Source: Myxococcales bacterium
Lineage (GTDB): Bacteria; Myxococcota_A; Polyangia; Palsa-1104; JAEUJZ01
Assembly: GCA_016794465.1 (NCBI GenBank)
Contig: JAEUKA010000050.1
Span: forward strand, 1-64,000
Direction: 5' to 3'
DNA: 64,000 nt
Part shown: in pieces, positions 17,891 to 26,509 of the stretch
Layout: each line of letters opens with the position of its first letter
Position numbering within the stretch: the stretch's first letter is position 1
Translations under genes and position numbers: made by a program
The notes under the pieces: generated by a model
The model's input: the letters and a program-made list of their open reading frames with translations, nothing else
What the model was told of the DNA's origin: nothing
Databases searched by the model: none

Positions 17891-20800
17891 ATGAAGCGAA
17901 GTGCGAAGAATCGTCGGCTGCCGTATCGGCTGTCGAAGACCTTGCTCCTGTCGGGGCTGTGTACGGCGCCGCTTGTGCCGAGTGTGGCGTGGGCGCAGCT
18001 ACAGCTCGGTCAGATCCAGGGCAAGATCACCAACCAAGACAATGGCAAGGCGCTGGCGGGCGTGACGGTGGTGGTCACGGGGCCGGCGCTGCAGGGCGAG
18101 CAGGCCGAGACGACCGACAAGAACGGCTCGTACCTGATTACCCAGCTGCCGCCGGGGGACAACTACATCATCCGCTTCTACTTTGGCGATGTCGTCGTCG
18201 AGCGGCCCGGCGTGCGGATTGCGCAGAGCAAGACCCTGTCGATCAGCCTCAGCATGCCGACGCAGAAGGGCAAGAACGTCTACGTCGTGCGCGAGCGAGC
18301 GCCGTCCGTGGACACCGCCACCGCCAACACCGGCGTCGAGATCAACCAAGAGATTTTGCAGAACACCGCCGTGCGCGGTCGTACCTATGAGTCGGCGATG
18401 AGCCTGGCTCCTGGCTCTGCCGACGTGGCCCCGCGTGCCCAGGCCGGCGGCGATGTCGGCGTCAGCTTCGCGGGCGGCACCGGCAACGAAAACGCGGTCC
18501 TGGTCGATGGCTTGAACACCACCGACCTCGGCACGGGCGTCGTCGCCACCAAGCTGCACCAGTACTTCATCAAAGATCTGAACGTCATCACCGGCGGCTA
18601 CCAGGCCGAGTACGGTCGCGCCACCGGCGGCGTCGTCTCGATCGTGACCAAGACCGGCAGCAACGAGTTCCACGGCGGCGTGTTCGGCTCGTGGTCCCCG
18701 TACATGGCGACCCCGAAGACGGTGGCTCGACTGGGCGAGGCGCTGGCCTTCCGCAGCCGGCAGTTTCAGCAGTACGACTTCGGCTTCGAGCTGGGCGGTC
18801 CGATCCTGAAGGATCGCATCTGGTTCTACGTCGGCTTTGCGCCCACCTTCACGATCAACCGCACCGAGCGAGTGGTCCGCACCCAGGTCAAGTCCGGCGA
18901 CAAGCGTCCCGATGGATCGTGGAAGGCGCAGATCGACCCGGACTACCAAGACCCCGATTATTTGTCGTCGGAAGCGCTCTATCGCGATCTGCGGCCCCTG
19001 GCGCTGCGGACCGAGGAAGTGCCCGGCGAGACGCGCAACCTCGACGAGTACAACCGCATCTACAACTGGATCGCCAAGCTGCAGTTCAACCTCAGCCCCG
19101 ATCACAACATCACCCTGGGCTACATCGGCGCGCCCGAGTTCAGCGGCGAGTACGACGGCTACGCCCAGGACACCGACGCCACCAAGATCGACCGCGCGCG
19201 GCAGATTCACGACGCGACGGCGCACTACGTCGGCAAGCTGTTCGACCGCAAGCTACAGATCGACATCATCTACGGCTACCACTACCAAGGGCTGCAGGAA
19301 GTCCCCAACGCCGAGAACAAGGAGTACTTCCGCTATCGCTCGCCGGCCAACGATGATCTGCGCGGCGACTTGGCGTTTTCGCTGGGTGACTTCGAGAACC
19401 TGAGCCGCTGCCGCGTCGAGCTGGACCCGACGACCCGCAAGACGCTGTGGAATCCGTGTCCGGTGACCTCGTACATCAAAGACGGCTACGGACAGTACAA
19501 GCCCAATCAGGTGCTACAGCGGCACTCGGTGCAGGCGTCGGGGACGTTCTACGGCAAGCTGCTCGGCACGCACGGCATCAAGATCGGCTTCGACTTTGAA
19601 AACAACCAGTCCGACAACACCCGCAAGTACACCGGCGTGGACTTCGATCCGAGCGATTCCAGCTCCGGCACCTACAACGGGCGGCTGGCGTTTGAGACGG
19701 ACGCGGCGGGAACGGGCGTGCGCATCCGACGGGGCTTCGCGCTGCCGGACCCGGTGAACCGCTTCGGCGACGCGGGTGTGCCGTGCGGAACCAACAAAGA
19801 TCGCTACTGCTACAACTACTTCCGCGCCGTCACTGAGACGAGAAACTTCGCGCTCTATCTGCGCGATCAGTGGAGCGTGTCGGACATCGGGCTGGTGATC
19901 AACGCCGGGCTTCGCTGGGAAGCGCAGGAGATCTTCGGCGCCGATGGCAGCAAGCAGATTGCGCTGTACGACAACATCGCGCCGCGCGTCGGGGCGACCT
20001 GGGACCCGACCCGCAAGGGCCGCTCGAAGATCTATGCGCAGTTTGGCCGGTTCTATCAGTCCATTCCGATGGGCATCAACGATCGGGCGTTCAGTGGCGA
20101 GGGTCTGCTCGTCGGCACCAGCTTCACCAAAGACTGCGGTCGCGAGCAGCTGTCGCCGTCGGGAATTCCGGTGGTGGTGGCCAAGTCGCAGCCGGGCTCG
20201 CCGTGTTCGCTGTCGGACCCTCGGGTCGCAGGTGGGGGCGTGTTTGCTCCGGTGGCACCGCTGCTCAAGGGCCAGTTCATCGATGAGGTGGTAGCCGGGG
20301 CGCAGTATGACCTCGGGCTGGATATCGTCGTCGGGGCCTACTACACCTATCGCTACCTCGGCAGCATCGTCGAGGATCTGTCGGTCAACGGCGGCGGCAC
20401 GTACTTTATCGCCAATCCCGGTGCCGAGGCGGATGCCAAGGTCGCGGCAGATCTACAGACCGAGGCCGATCGCCTGAAGCGAGAAGCGGCCGTGGCTCCG
20501 ACCGATGCCAAGCTGGCCCGCGAGGCGCAGATGGCGCAGAACAAGGCCGATGTCTACCGGGCGCAGGCGCTGTTCCCGAAGGCGACCCGCGACTATCACG
20601 CGGTGACGCTGACGGTGCAGAAGCGGCTGTCGAATCGCTTCTCGGTGCTGGCGAACTACACCTATTCGCGGCTGCTCGGCAACTATCCGGGTCCGTATAG
20701 CCCGTACAACAACCAGCTCGATCCGAACATCAGCGTCCAGTACGACATCATCGACCTGACGGTGAATCGCAGCGGACCGCTGAACAACGATCGACCGCAC

Positions 20801-21268
20801 AACTTCAAAGCGACGGGCTTCTTTCAGCAGCCGGTGTTTGGCGGCAACGGAACGATCACCGCCAGCTTGACGTTTACGGCGATCTCGGGGCGACCGATTC
20901 AGGCGCTGGGGCAGCACAACCAGTACGGAGCGCGCAACACCTTCATCCTGCCGTCGGGATCTCCCGGTCGGACGCCGACCATCACCCAGCTCGATGCGCA
21001 CCTGGCGTATGAGCATGCGCTGACCAAAGCGGTGAAGCTGTCGGTGTACGGAGACGTGATCAACCTCGCCAATCAGCGCGCGGTGGTCAACGTCGATGAT
21101 GAGTACACGTTCTCGGTGGTGAACCCGATCGCGGGCGGCAAAATCGAGGACCTGGCGTCGCTGCGGACGCTCGATGGCACCAAGCCGATCTTGAACTCGA
21201 ACTACGCGCAGCCGACCGCCTATCAGTCACCGCTGTACCTGCGCTTTGGCGCGCGGCTGTCCTTTTAA
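17891..21268 (+). CDS. TonB-dependent receptor with carboxypeptidase-regulatory-like domain
   Basis: Outer-membrane active-transport receptor. From the ATG at 17891 (AGGA 8 bp upstream) the product has 1125 residues: a signal peptide (about 1-36, ending WAQLQL), a carboxypeptidase-regulatory-like beta domain (about 40-115: GKITNQDNGKALAGVTVVVTG), a plug domain (about 140-260; VEINQEIL...VLVDGLNTTDLGTGV...YQAEYGRATGGVVSIVTKTGSN) and a large barrel ending in the classical C-terminal Phe (YLRFGARLSF). An unusual Ala/Lys/Glu-rich stretch about 855-915 probably forms a long helical extracellular loop. It follows the lipoprotein gene and precedes a lytic transglycosylase. Substrate is unknown. Confidence 0.9.
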   Translation: MKRSAKNRRLPYRLSKTLLLSGLCTAPLVPSVAWAQLQLGQIQGKITNQDNGKALAGVTVVVTGPALQGEQAETTDKNGSYLITQLPPGDNYIIRFYFGDVVVERPGVRIAQSKTLSISLSMPTQKGKNVYVVRERAPSVDTATANTGVEINQEILQNTAVRGRTYESAMSLAPGSADVAPRAQAGGDVGVSFAGGTGNENAVLVDGLNTTDLGTGVVATKLHQYFIKDLNVITGGYQAEYGRATGGVVSIVTKTGSNEFHGGVFGSWSPYMATPKTVARLGEALAFRSRQFQQYDFGFELGGPILKDRIWFYVGFAPTFTINRTERVVRTQVKSGDKRPDGSWKAQIDPDYQDPDYLSSEALYRDLRPLALRTEEVPGETRNLDEYNRIYNWIAKLQFNLSPDHNITLGYIGAPEFSGEYDGYAQDTDATKIDRARQIHDATAHYVGKLFDRKLQIDIIYGYHYQGLQEVPNAENKEYFRYRSPANDDLRGDLAFSLGDFENLSRCRVELDPTTRKTLWNPCPVTSYIKDGYGQYKPNQVLQRHSVQASGTFYGKLLGTHGIKIGFDFENNQSDNTRKYTGVDFDPSDSSSGTYNGRLAFETDAAGTGVRIRRGFALPDPVNRFGDAGVPCGTNKDRYCYNYFRAVTETRNFALYLRDQWSVSDIGLVINAGLRWEAQEIFGADGSKQIALYDNIAPRVGATWDPTRKGRSKIYAQFGRFYQSIPMGINDRAFSGEGLLVGTSFTKDCGREQLSPSGIPVVVAKSQPGSPCSLSDPRVAGGGVFAPVAPLLKGQFIDEVVAGAQYDLGLDIVVGAYYTYRYLGSIVEDLSVNGGGTYFIANPGAEADAKVAADLQTEADRLKREAAVAPTDAKLAREAQMAQNKADVYRAQALFPKATRDYHAVTLTVQKRLSNRFSVLANYTYSRLLGNYPGPYSPYNNQLDPNISVQYDIIDLTVNRSGPLNNDRPHNFKATGFFQQPVFGGNGTITASLTFTAISGRPIQALGQHNQYGARNTFILPSGSPGRTPTITQLDAHLAYEHALTKAVKLSVYGDVINLANQRAVVNVDDEYTFSVVNPIAGGKIEDLASLRTLDGTKPILNSNYAQPTAYQSPLYLRFGARLSF

Positions 21269-21280
21269 AGTGGCTACCTG

Positions 21281-23803
21281 ATGCGAGCTTTTTGGCTGTC
21301 GGCGATCGTGCTCTTGGCGGTGGCGGTTGGGTCTGACGTGATCGCGGAAGAGGGGGTGGTTGCATTCGATCCGGCCAGCCTGACGCCGTATTTCGTCGAG
21401 GGGCCGCTCGGCAAAGCGAGTGAGCGGCTGCGATCGGGGGATGCGGCAGGGGCGCGCGGGCTGGTGACCGAGTACGTGGTGGCGTGGCGCAGTGAGCGGA
21501 CGGCACGCAAGCAAGATGTCCGCGACGATGCGCTCGAGGTGCGGGTGCGCTTTCTGCTGGGGCTGGCGATGCTGCGGACGGCGGAGCAGCTGCCGCCAGG
21601 ACCGGAGCGAGCGACGACGGCGCAGGGGGCGACGCAGCACTTTTTGGCGCTGACCAAGAGCTATCCGCTGCTGCAGCAGTATCACCAGTGGTTTGCGGCG
21701 CAGGCGCTGCTCCTCGCGGACAAGCCGCAAGACAGCCTGGCGCAGCTGGGCCAGATTCCGAGTGACTCGGTGCTCGACTGCGAGGTGCGTTATCTACGCG
21801 GGGAAGCGCTGCGGACTGCGGCGGAGCTTACCCAGTTGCAAGCCGCGAAGCTGCGTGAGCAGGCAGTTGGGGCCTATCGAACGTATCTGTCGGCGTGTGG
21901 AGAGCGGGCGCGGCACCTTCGTCGGGCGCAGCTCCAGACCGCGACGCTGCTCGATCAGCTGGGACGGACTGCGGAAGCGCTGCTGCTGTGGCGACGGCTG
22001 TATCTGGAAGCTCCGACGGAAGCGGCGGGCGTGCAGGCGGCGCGACGACTGGAACAGCCGGGCGTAAAACAGCCGCCGTTTTCGGCCAGTGAGCTGCTCG
22101 GGCGGGCGCAGGCGCTGTTTGAAGAGATGCGCAATCCGGAGAGTGAAGCGGCGTTCTTGCAGGTGCTGGAGCAGCCGGATCTCGACGACAGTCAGCGCTG
22201 CATTGCCCGCTATCACCTGGCGCAGAGTGTGTTCAAGCAACGGCAAAGACCGCGTGCGGCGCCGCTGTTCGATCAGGCGGTGACGGCGTGTGGGCCGGCG
22301 GCGGCGAAGAACGACGATCTGCACATGAAGTCGCTGTATCAGGGGGCGCGCTGTCATGCCTCGGCGGGGCGGCTGCAGCAAGGGGCCGAGCTGTTCGCGC
22401 AGGCCGAGGCGGCGCATCCGACGCACAGCTATGCCGATGACTCGCTGCTGCGGCAGGCCGAGATGTACGTCGATCTGGCGGAGCGGCTGACCCGCGAGGG
22501 TCCGAAGAAGACCTGCGACGCGGCGGAGTGTCCGGACTACGAAGCGAAGTTTGCGGCGCTGCTGGCCGAGCTGCCGACGCGCTATCCCGAAGGCGATCGG
22601 CGGGCCGAGGCGCTGTGGCGGCTGGCGCTGCGGGCGCTGCGCAAAAAAGATCCGGCGAAGGCGCGGACCTGGCTGCTGACGGCGCTTGCGAAGATCCCGC
22701 GTGAAGTGGGCTGGGATCAGGAAGGACGGACGCTGTACTGGCTCGGGCGGATTGCCGAGCAGTCGGGGGAGCAGAAGGCGGCGCTCGATTACTATCAGCA
22801 GACGGCGCGGACCTATCCGCTGAGCTTTTATACGCTGCTGTCGCTGAATCGACTGCGGGCGGGGTTTGCGCCCGAGTTTGCGGCGCTGCTGCGCGAGCTG
22901 TACGGAGATCCACGCGACGAGCCGATCCAGTTTGCGCCGCGTGCGCTGTTCGGAATGCCGGGCTTTGTGCGCGGGGTCGAGCTGCTGCGGCTGGGACTCG
23001 GCAGTGAGGCGCGTCGGGAGTTTGCGGCGGTGGGAATCGTGGTGCCAGAGTCCAAGGACTCGCCGGTGGCGAAAGATCCGGCGCAGAGCGAGCTATTGTG
23101 GCTGGCGTCGGTGCTGTATGAGCGGGCAGGGGACTGGCATCGCTCGCACTTTATTCCCCGGCACCTGCTTCAGAGCTGGCAGCGGCACTATCCGGTCGGG
23201 CCGTGGCGGAGCTACTGGCAGCTGGCCTATCCGCGTGGCTATGCCGAGCTGCTGACCTCTGCCGCGCAGCAGAACGGAATCCCGGAAGCGCTGCAGTTTG
23301 CGATTGTGCGAGAGGAGTCGGCGTTCGATCCGCTCACCGAGTCGTTTGCCAATGCGATCGGGCTCACGCAGATGATTCCCTCGACGGCCAAGCGCTTCGC
23401 AGCCGGTCAGCCCTGGGATCGCCAAGCGCTGCGTGATCCGGCCCAAAATGTCGCCATTGGGAGTCGCTTTTTGGGATTCCTGTGGCAGGTGATGAATCAC
23501 CATCCGGCGCTCGCGGTGAGCGGCTACAACGCGGGAGAGAGCGCGGTGTGGCGCTGGCTGCGCAACTACGCGGACCTACAAGAGATCGATCTGTTCATCG
23601 AAGCGATTCCGTTTGATGAGACACGGGGCTACACCAAGCGCGTGCTGTCGAGCTTCCTCACCTATCGCTGGCTGGCGCCCCTGCCTGCTGGCACGCCACC
23701 GCAGCCATTACCATTACCATTAGAAGATCGCGTTCCGGTGCTGCCGATGACGCTGCCGCCACCCCCCGCGAGAGGTGCGCCGAATGCTGCGGCTCCTCGC
23801 TAA
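21281..23803 (+). CDS. Soluble lytic murein transglycosylase with TPR region
   Basis: Periplasmic enzyme that cleaves peptidoglycan glycan strands to 1,6-anhydro-muropeptides. The 840-residue product has a signal peptide (about 1-24, cleaved after DVIAEEG), a long TPR-like alpha-superhelix (about 60-600), and a C-terminal SLT domain: FAIVREESAFDPLTESFANAIGL with the catalytic Glu in REES, LTQMIPSTAKRFA and HPALAVSGYNAGESAVWRWL. A Pro-rich tail follows. This is the Slt70 layout. It starts 12 bp after the receptor stop, so it may be co-transcribed. Whether it serves the receptor (for example, wall passage) or is housekeeping cannot be told. Confidence 0.92.
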   Translation: MRAFWLSAIVLLAVAVGSDVIAEEGVVAFDPASLTPYFVEGPLGKASERLRSGDAAGARGLVTEYVVAWRSERTARKQDVRDDALEVRVRFLLGLAMLRTAEQLPPGPERATTAQGATQHFLALTKSYPLLQQYHQWFAAQALLLADKPQDSLAQLGQIPSDSVLDCEVRYLRGEALRTAAELTQLQAAKLREQAVGAYRTYLSACGERARHLRRAQLQTATLLDQLGRTAEALLLWRRLYLEAPTEAAGVQAARRLEQPGVKQPPFSASELLGRAQALFEEMRNPESEAAFLQVLEQPDLDDSQRCIARYHLAQSVFKQRQRPRAAPLFDQAVTACGPAAAKNDDLHMKSLYQGARCHASAGRLQQGAELFAQAEAAHPTHSYADDSLLRQAEMYVDLAERLTREGPKKTCDAAECPDYEAKFAALLAELPTRYPEGDRRAEALWRLALRALRKKDPAKARTWLLTALAKIPREVGWDQEGRTLYWLGRIAEQSGEQKAALDYYQQTARTYPLSFYTLLSLNRLRAGFAPEFAALLRELYGDPRDEPIQFAPRALFGMPGFVRGVELLRLGLGSEARREFAAVGIVVPESKDSPVAKDPAQSELLWLASVLYERAGDWHRSHFIPRHLLQSWQRHYPVGPWRSYWQLAYPRGYAELLTSAAQQNGIPEALQFAIVREESAFDPLTESFANAIGLTQMIPSTAKRFAAGQPWDRQALRDPAQNVAIGSRFLGFLWQVMNHHPALAVSGYNAGESAVWRWLRNYADLQEIDLFIEAIPFDETRGYTKRVLSSFLTYRWLAPLPAGTPPQPLPLPLEDRVPVLPMTLPPPPARGAPNAAAPR

Positions 23804-23895
23804 AAAAGCCGAAAGGTGCTTGTTGATTTGGGTAAGGGGTTCGGTAAAACTCAAAAAAGAGGAGCCGATCTTCCCCCGTGCTTCCATACCGGACG

Positions 23896-24216
23896 ATGCC
23901 TGCAAAGAACGAAGAGCCAGACAGTACTCCCCAGTCCCCCAGTCAACCTGATGGCCTTGCTGACCCCGACCCTGACCCCGAATCCAGACCGCCGGTGACC
24001 CCGCCACTGCATGTGGTATCGAGTCTCCGGCATCCAGATACTCCGCACTCTGCTTCGCTGCGACTGCTTGGACGAATTAGCCAGCTGCTTTTGGCATTCT
24101 GGCGATCGATGCCGGGCCACTTGTTTGGGCCGGTGCAGCAGCCGCGCGGGCCTGTGCTGACCGGACTGCGTCGCGGATCAAGCTACTTTCACGTCCCCCA
24201 AAAGGAGGTTGCATGA
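23896..24216 (+). CDS. Small hypothetical protein, uncertain
   Basis: A 106-residue frame (from the ATG at 23896; an in-frame alternative begins at 23878) with a Pro/Asp-rich first half and a helical amphipathic second half (LRLLGRISQLLLAFWRSMPGHLFG). It ends by an ATGA overlap with the following ATP-grasp gene, which suggests coupling, but no convincing Shine-Dalgarno precedes it. The last bases also serve as that gene's strong ribosome site. It may be a real leader gene or just an open frame in the 410-bp space after the transglycosylase. Nothing else recognisable lies in that space. Confidence 0.35.
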   Translation: MPAKNEEPDSTPQSPSQPDGLADPDPDPESRPPVTPPLHVVSSLRHPDTPHSASLRLLGRISQLLLAFWRSMPGHLFGPVQQPRGPVLTGLRRGSSYFHVPQKEVA

Positions 24217-26489
24217 AGATCGCCTTCACCTACAACCTCCGCCTGAGCGACGCGGAGGAAGAGGCAGAGTTTGACACGCCAGAGACAGTCGAGGCGATCG
24301 CGTGCGCACTCTCTTTGGCGGGTCATGAAGTCCAGAAGATCGAAGTGTCCGGTCCGGCTTCGCATCTGGTGGCGCGGCTGGAGGCATTTTCCCCCGATCT
24401 GATCTTCAACTTGGGGGAAGGGAAGCGGGGTCGAGCACGCGAGGCGTTCTATCCCGCGCTGTTCGAGGAGCTGGGCTATCCCTACACCGGCTCTGATGCC
24501 CATACCTTGACGATCACGCTCGACAAGTGGCTGACCAAGCGCGTGCTGGCTTCCCACGGAATTGACACCCCGCGCGGGCGACTTTTCACGCAGCGCGATC
24601 TGTCCGATGTAAGCAAGCTGGATGGCTTCCTAGGCGGCTCTTTGGGTGTTCCGATTCCGGCGATTGTGAAGCCGAACTTCGAGGGTTCTTCCAAAGGAAT
24701 CAGCGATGAGTCGGTCGCGCGCGACTGGAAGACGCTGCGAGCGGTCGTCAGCAAGCTACTCGAGCAGTATCCGCAAGGCGTCTTGGTCGAGGAGTATATC
24801 GCGGGCGTAGATGTCACCGTCCCCATGGTGGAAGGAGTCGCTGATCCGGCCAGCGAGGGAGTCCTGTCCCCGGTGGAGCTGTGGGTCGATCCGCCGGCGC
24901 GATCGAAGTACAACCTGCTCGATTATCGGCTCAAGAGTCGCGCGCCAGACAAGATCAAGAGTCGCTGTCCGGCTGAGCTTCCTCGTGATGTGATCGCGCG
25001 ACTGCGGGACCTGGCCAAGCAAGTGGTGCGGCTCCTGTCGATTCGCGATGTCGCGAGCATTGACTTTCGCTTGGCAGAAGATGGTCGGATCTACTTTCTG
25101 GAAGTGAACGCGCTGCCGGCGCTGCATCCGACGGCGAGTGTCTTTGTCGCGACGCGTCGGCAGGGTCTGACTTTTGACGCGACCATCCACGCGATTCTGT
25201 CCAGTGCAGCGGTGCGATGGAAGCTGCTGCCTTCGGCAAGCTCCAAGCCCAAGCAGAGCAAGCCTACCGATCGGCTGCGGATCGGCTTTGCGTACAACGT
25301 CAAGCGACCGGGAACCAAGGCGCTTGGTGATGCGGAAGCAGAGTATGACTCACCGACGACAATTGCTGCGATTACGACCGCACTGGAGTCGCTCGGTCAT
25401 GACGTGGTGCCGCTGGAAGCCAACGGAGATCTTCCGACACGGCTGAAAGAAGCGCAGGTCGATCTGGTCTTCAACATTGCCGAAGGAGTGTCAGGAAGGA
25501 ATCGGGAAGCGCAGGTTCCGGCGCTGTGTGAGCTGTGTGGAATTCCCTATACCGGCAGTGATGCTGCGACGCTGTCGTTGGCGCTGGACAAGGCCCTGAC
25601 CAAGCGACTCCTCAAGCAGCGCAACATCATGACGCCGGAGTTTCAGGTCTTCCATACCGGTCGCGAAAAAGTCCTTCCTTCGCTGCGGTTCCCACTGATT
25701 GTGAAGCCGATCGCCGAAGGTTCATCGAAAGGAATCGCCGGCAAAAAGAGTGTCGTCGATGATGTTCCTGCGCTGCGCAAAGTCGTCGGTGAGCTGATCC
25801 AAAAGTATCGTCAGCCGGCGCTGGTAGAGGAGTACATCACGGGGCGCGAGTTCACAGTTGGACTGCTTGGGGATCGGCGCCCGCGCATCCTGCCTCCGAT
25901 GGAGATCGTCTTTTCCGATCCGACTGATCGGCGCCCGGTCTACGACTACACCTATAAGCAGGACTGGAGCACGCGGGTGTCGTACCACTGTCCGGCCAAG
26001 CTGACTCCGAAAGAGCTCAAGGCGGTGGAGAAGGCGGCGCTCGATACGTTCCAGGCGCTGGACTGTCGCGATGTCTGTCGCATCGATATGCGGATGGACG
26101 CGCTCGGCAATGTCTATGTGCTGGAGCTGAATCCGCTGCCGGGACTGACGCCGGACTGGTCGGACTTGGTGATGATCGGCAAGTCGATCAACATGGACTA
26201 CCGGACGCTGATTGCAGAGATCATGGCCGGTGGTCTGAAGCGGCTGCGCGAAAAGCGGCGTGGTGCGGTGCCGGCGCGCAACGGCAAGCCAAGCGAAGGG
26301 AAGGTCGAGGTCCCAGCGCAGACTCCGGCTGCGGCTGCGGGCGCAACAGGAGAAGTAGAGTCCGCCGTGGTCGAGCCTGTCGCTCCGGTGGACGGAGTGC
26401 CAGCTGCCCGAGGTAGTGCCAAGTCCAAGTCCAAGCCCAAGTCCACGCCCAAGTCAGCGAATCGTCGGCGTCCGGCTGTCGCGATCTGA
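24213..26489 (+). CDS. Tandem D-Ala-D-Ala-ligase-like ATP-grasp protein
   Basis: The 758-residue product is two homologous D-alanine--D-alanine-ligase-like modules in one chain. Module 1 (about 1-345: MKIAFTYNLRLSD...LIFNLGEGKRGRAREAFYPALFEELGYPYTGSD...PAIVKPNFEGSSKGIS...YFLEVNALPALHP) and module 2 (about 354-690: RIGFAYNVK...LVFNIAEGVSGRNREAQVPALCELCGIPYTGSD...LIVKPIAEGSSKGIAG...VYVLELNPLPGLTP) each retain the P-loop-like GSSKGI, the TGSDA site and the metal-binding E-x-N. The tail (690-758) is Lys/Pro/Ala-rich. AAAGGAGG precedes the ATG. Known single-module ligases join amino acids through an acyl phosphate. The product made here is unknown; cell-wall D-Ala-D-Ala seems unlikely for a fused pair. 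Confidence 0.85.
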   Translation: MKIAFTYNLRLSDAEEEAEFDTPETVEAIACALSLAGHEVQKIEVSGPASHLVARLEAFSPDLIFNLGEGKRGRAREAFYPALFEELGYPYTGSDAHTLTITLDKWLTKRVLASHGIDTPRGRLFTQRDLSDVSKLDGFLGGSLGVPIPAIVKPNFEGSSKGISDESVARDWKTLRAVVSKLLEQYPQGVLVEEYIAGVDVTVPMVEGVADPASEGVLSPVELWVDPPARSKYNLLDYRLKSRAPDKIKSRCPAELPRDVIARLRDLAKQVVRLLSIRDVASIDFRLAEDGRIYFLEVNALPALHPTASVFVATRRQGLTFDATIHAILSSAAVRWKLLPSASSKPKQSKPTDRLRIGFAYNVKRPGTKALGDAEAEYDSPTTIAAITTALESLGHDVVPLEANGDLPTRLKEAQVDLVFNIAEGVSGRNREAQVPALCELCGIPYTGSDAATLSLALDKALTKRLLKQRNIMTPEFQVFHTGREKVLPSLRFPLIVKPIAEGSSKGIAGKKSVVDDVPALRKVVGELIQKYRQPALVEEYITGREFTVGLLGDRRPRILPPMEIVFSDPTDRRPVYDYTYKQDWSTRVSYHCPAKLTPKELKAVEKAALDTFQALDCRDVCRIDMRMDALGNVYVLELNPLPGLTPDWSDLVMIGKSINMDYRTLIAEIMAGGLKRLREKRRGAVPARNGKPSEGKVEVPAQTPAAAAGATGEVESAVVEPVAPVDGVPAARGSAKSKSKPKSTPKSANRRRPAVAI

Positions 26490-26509
26490 TAGAACCAGAA
26501 TCCTTCGCG

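Noticed and set aside
16411..17892. 493-residue minus-strand frame opposite the lipoprotein gene
   Set aside because: Arg/His/Ala-rich antisense shadow with no ribosome site, while the plus strand has a lipobox and a good Shine-Dalgarno.
17999..19225. 408-residue minus-strand frame opposite the TonB receptor
   Set aside because: Val/Asp/Gly/Leu-rich antisense shadow of the receptor plug and barrel.
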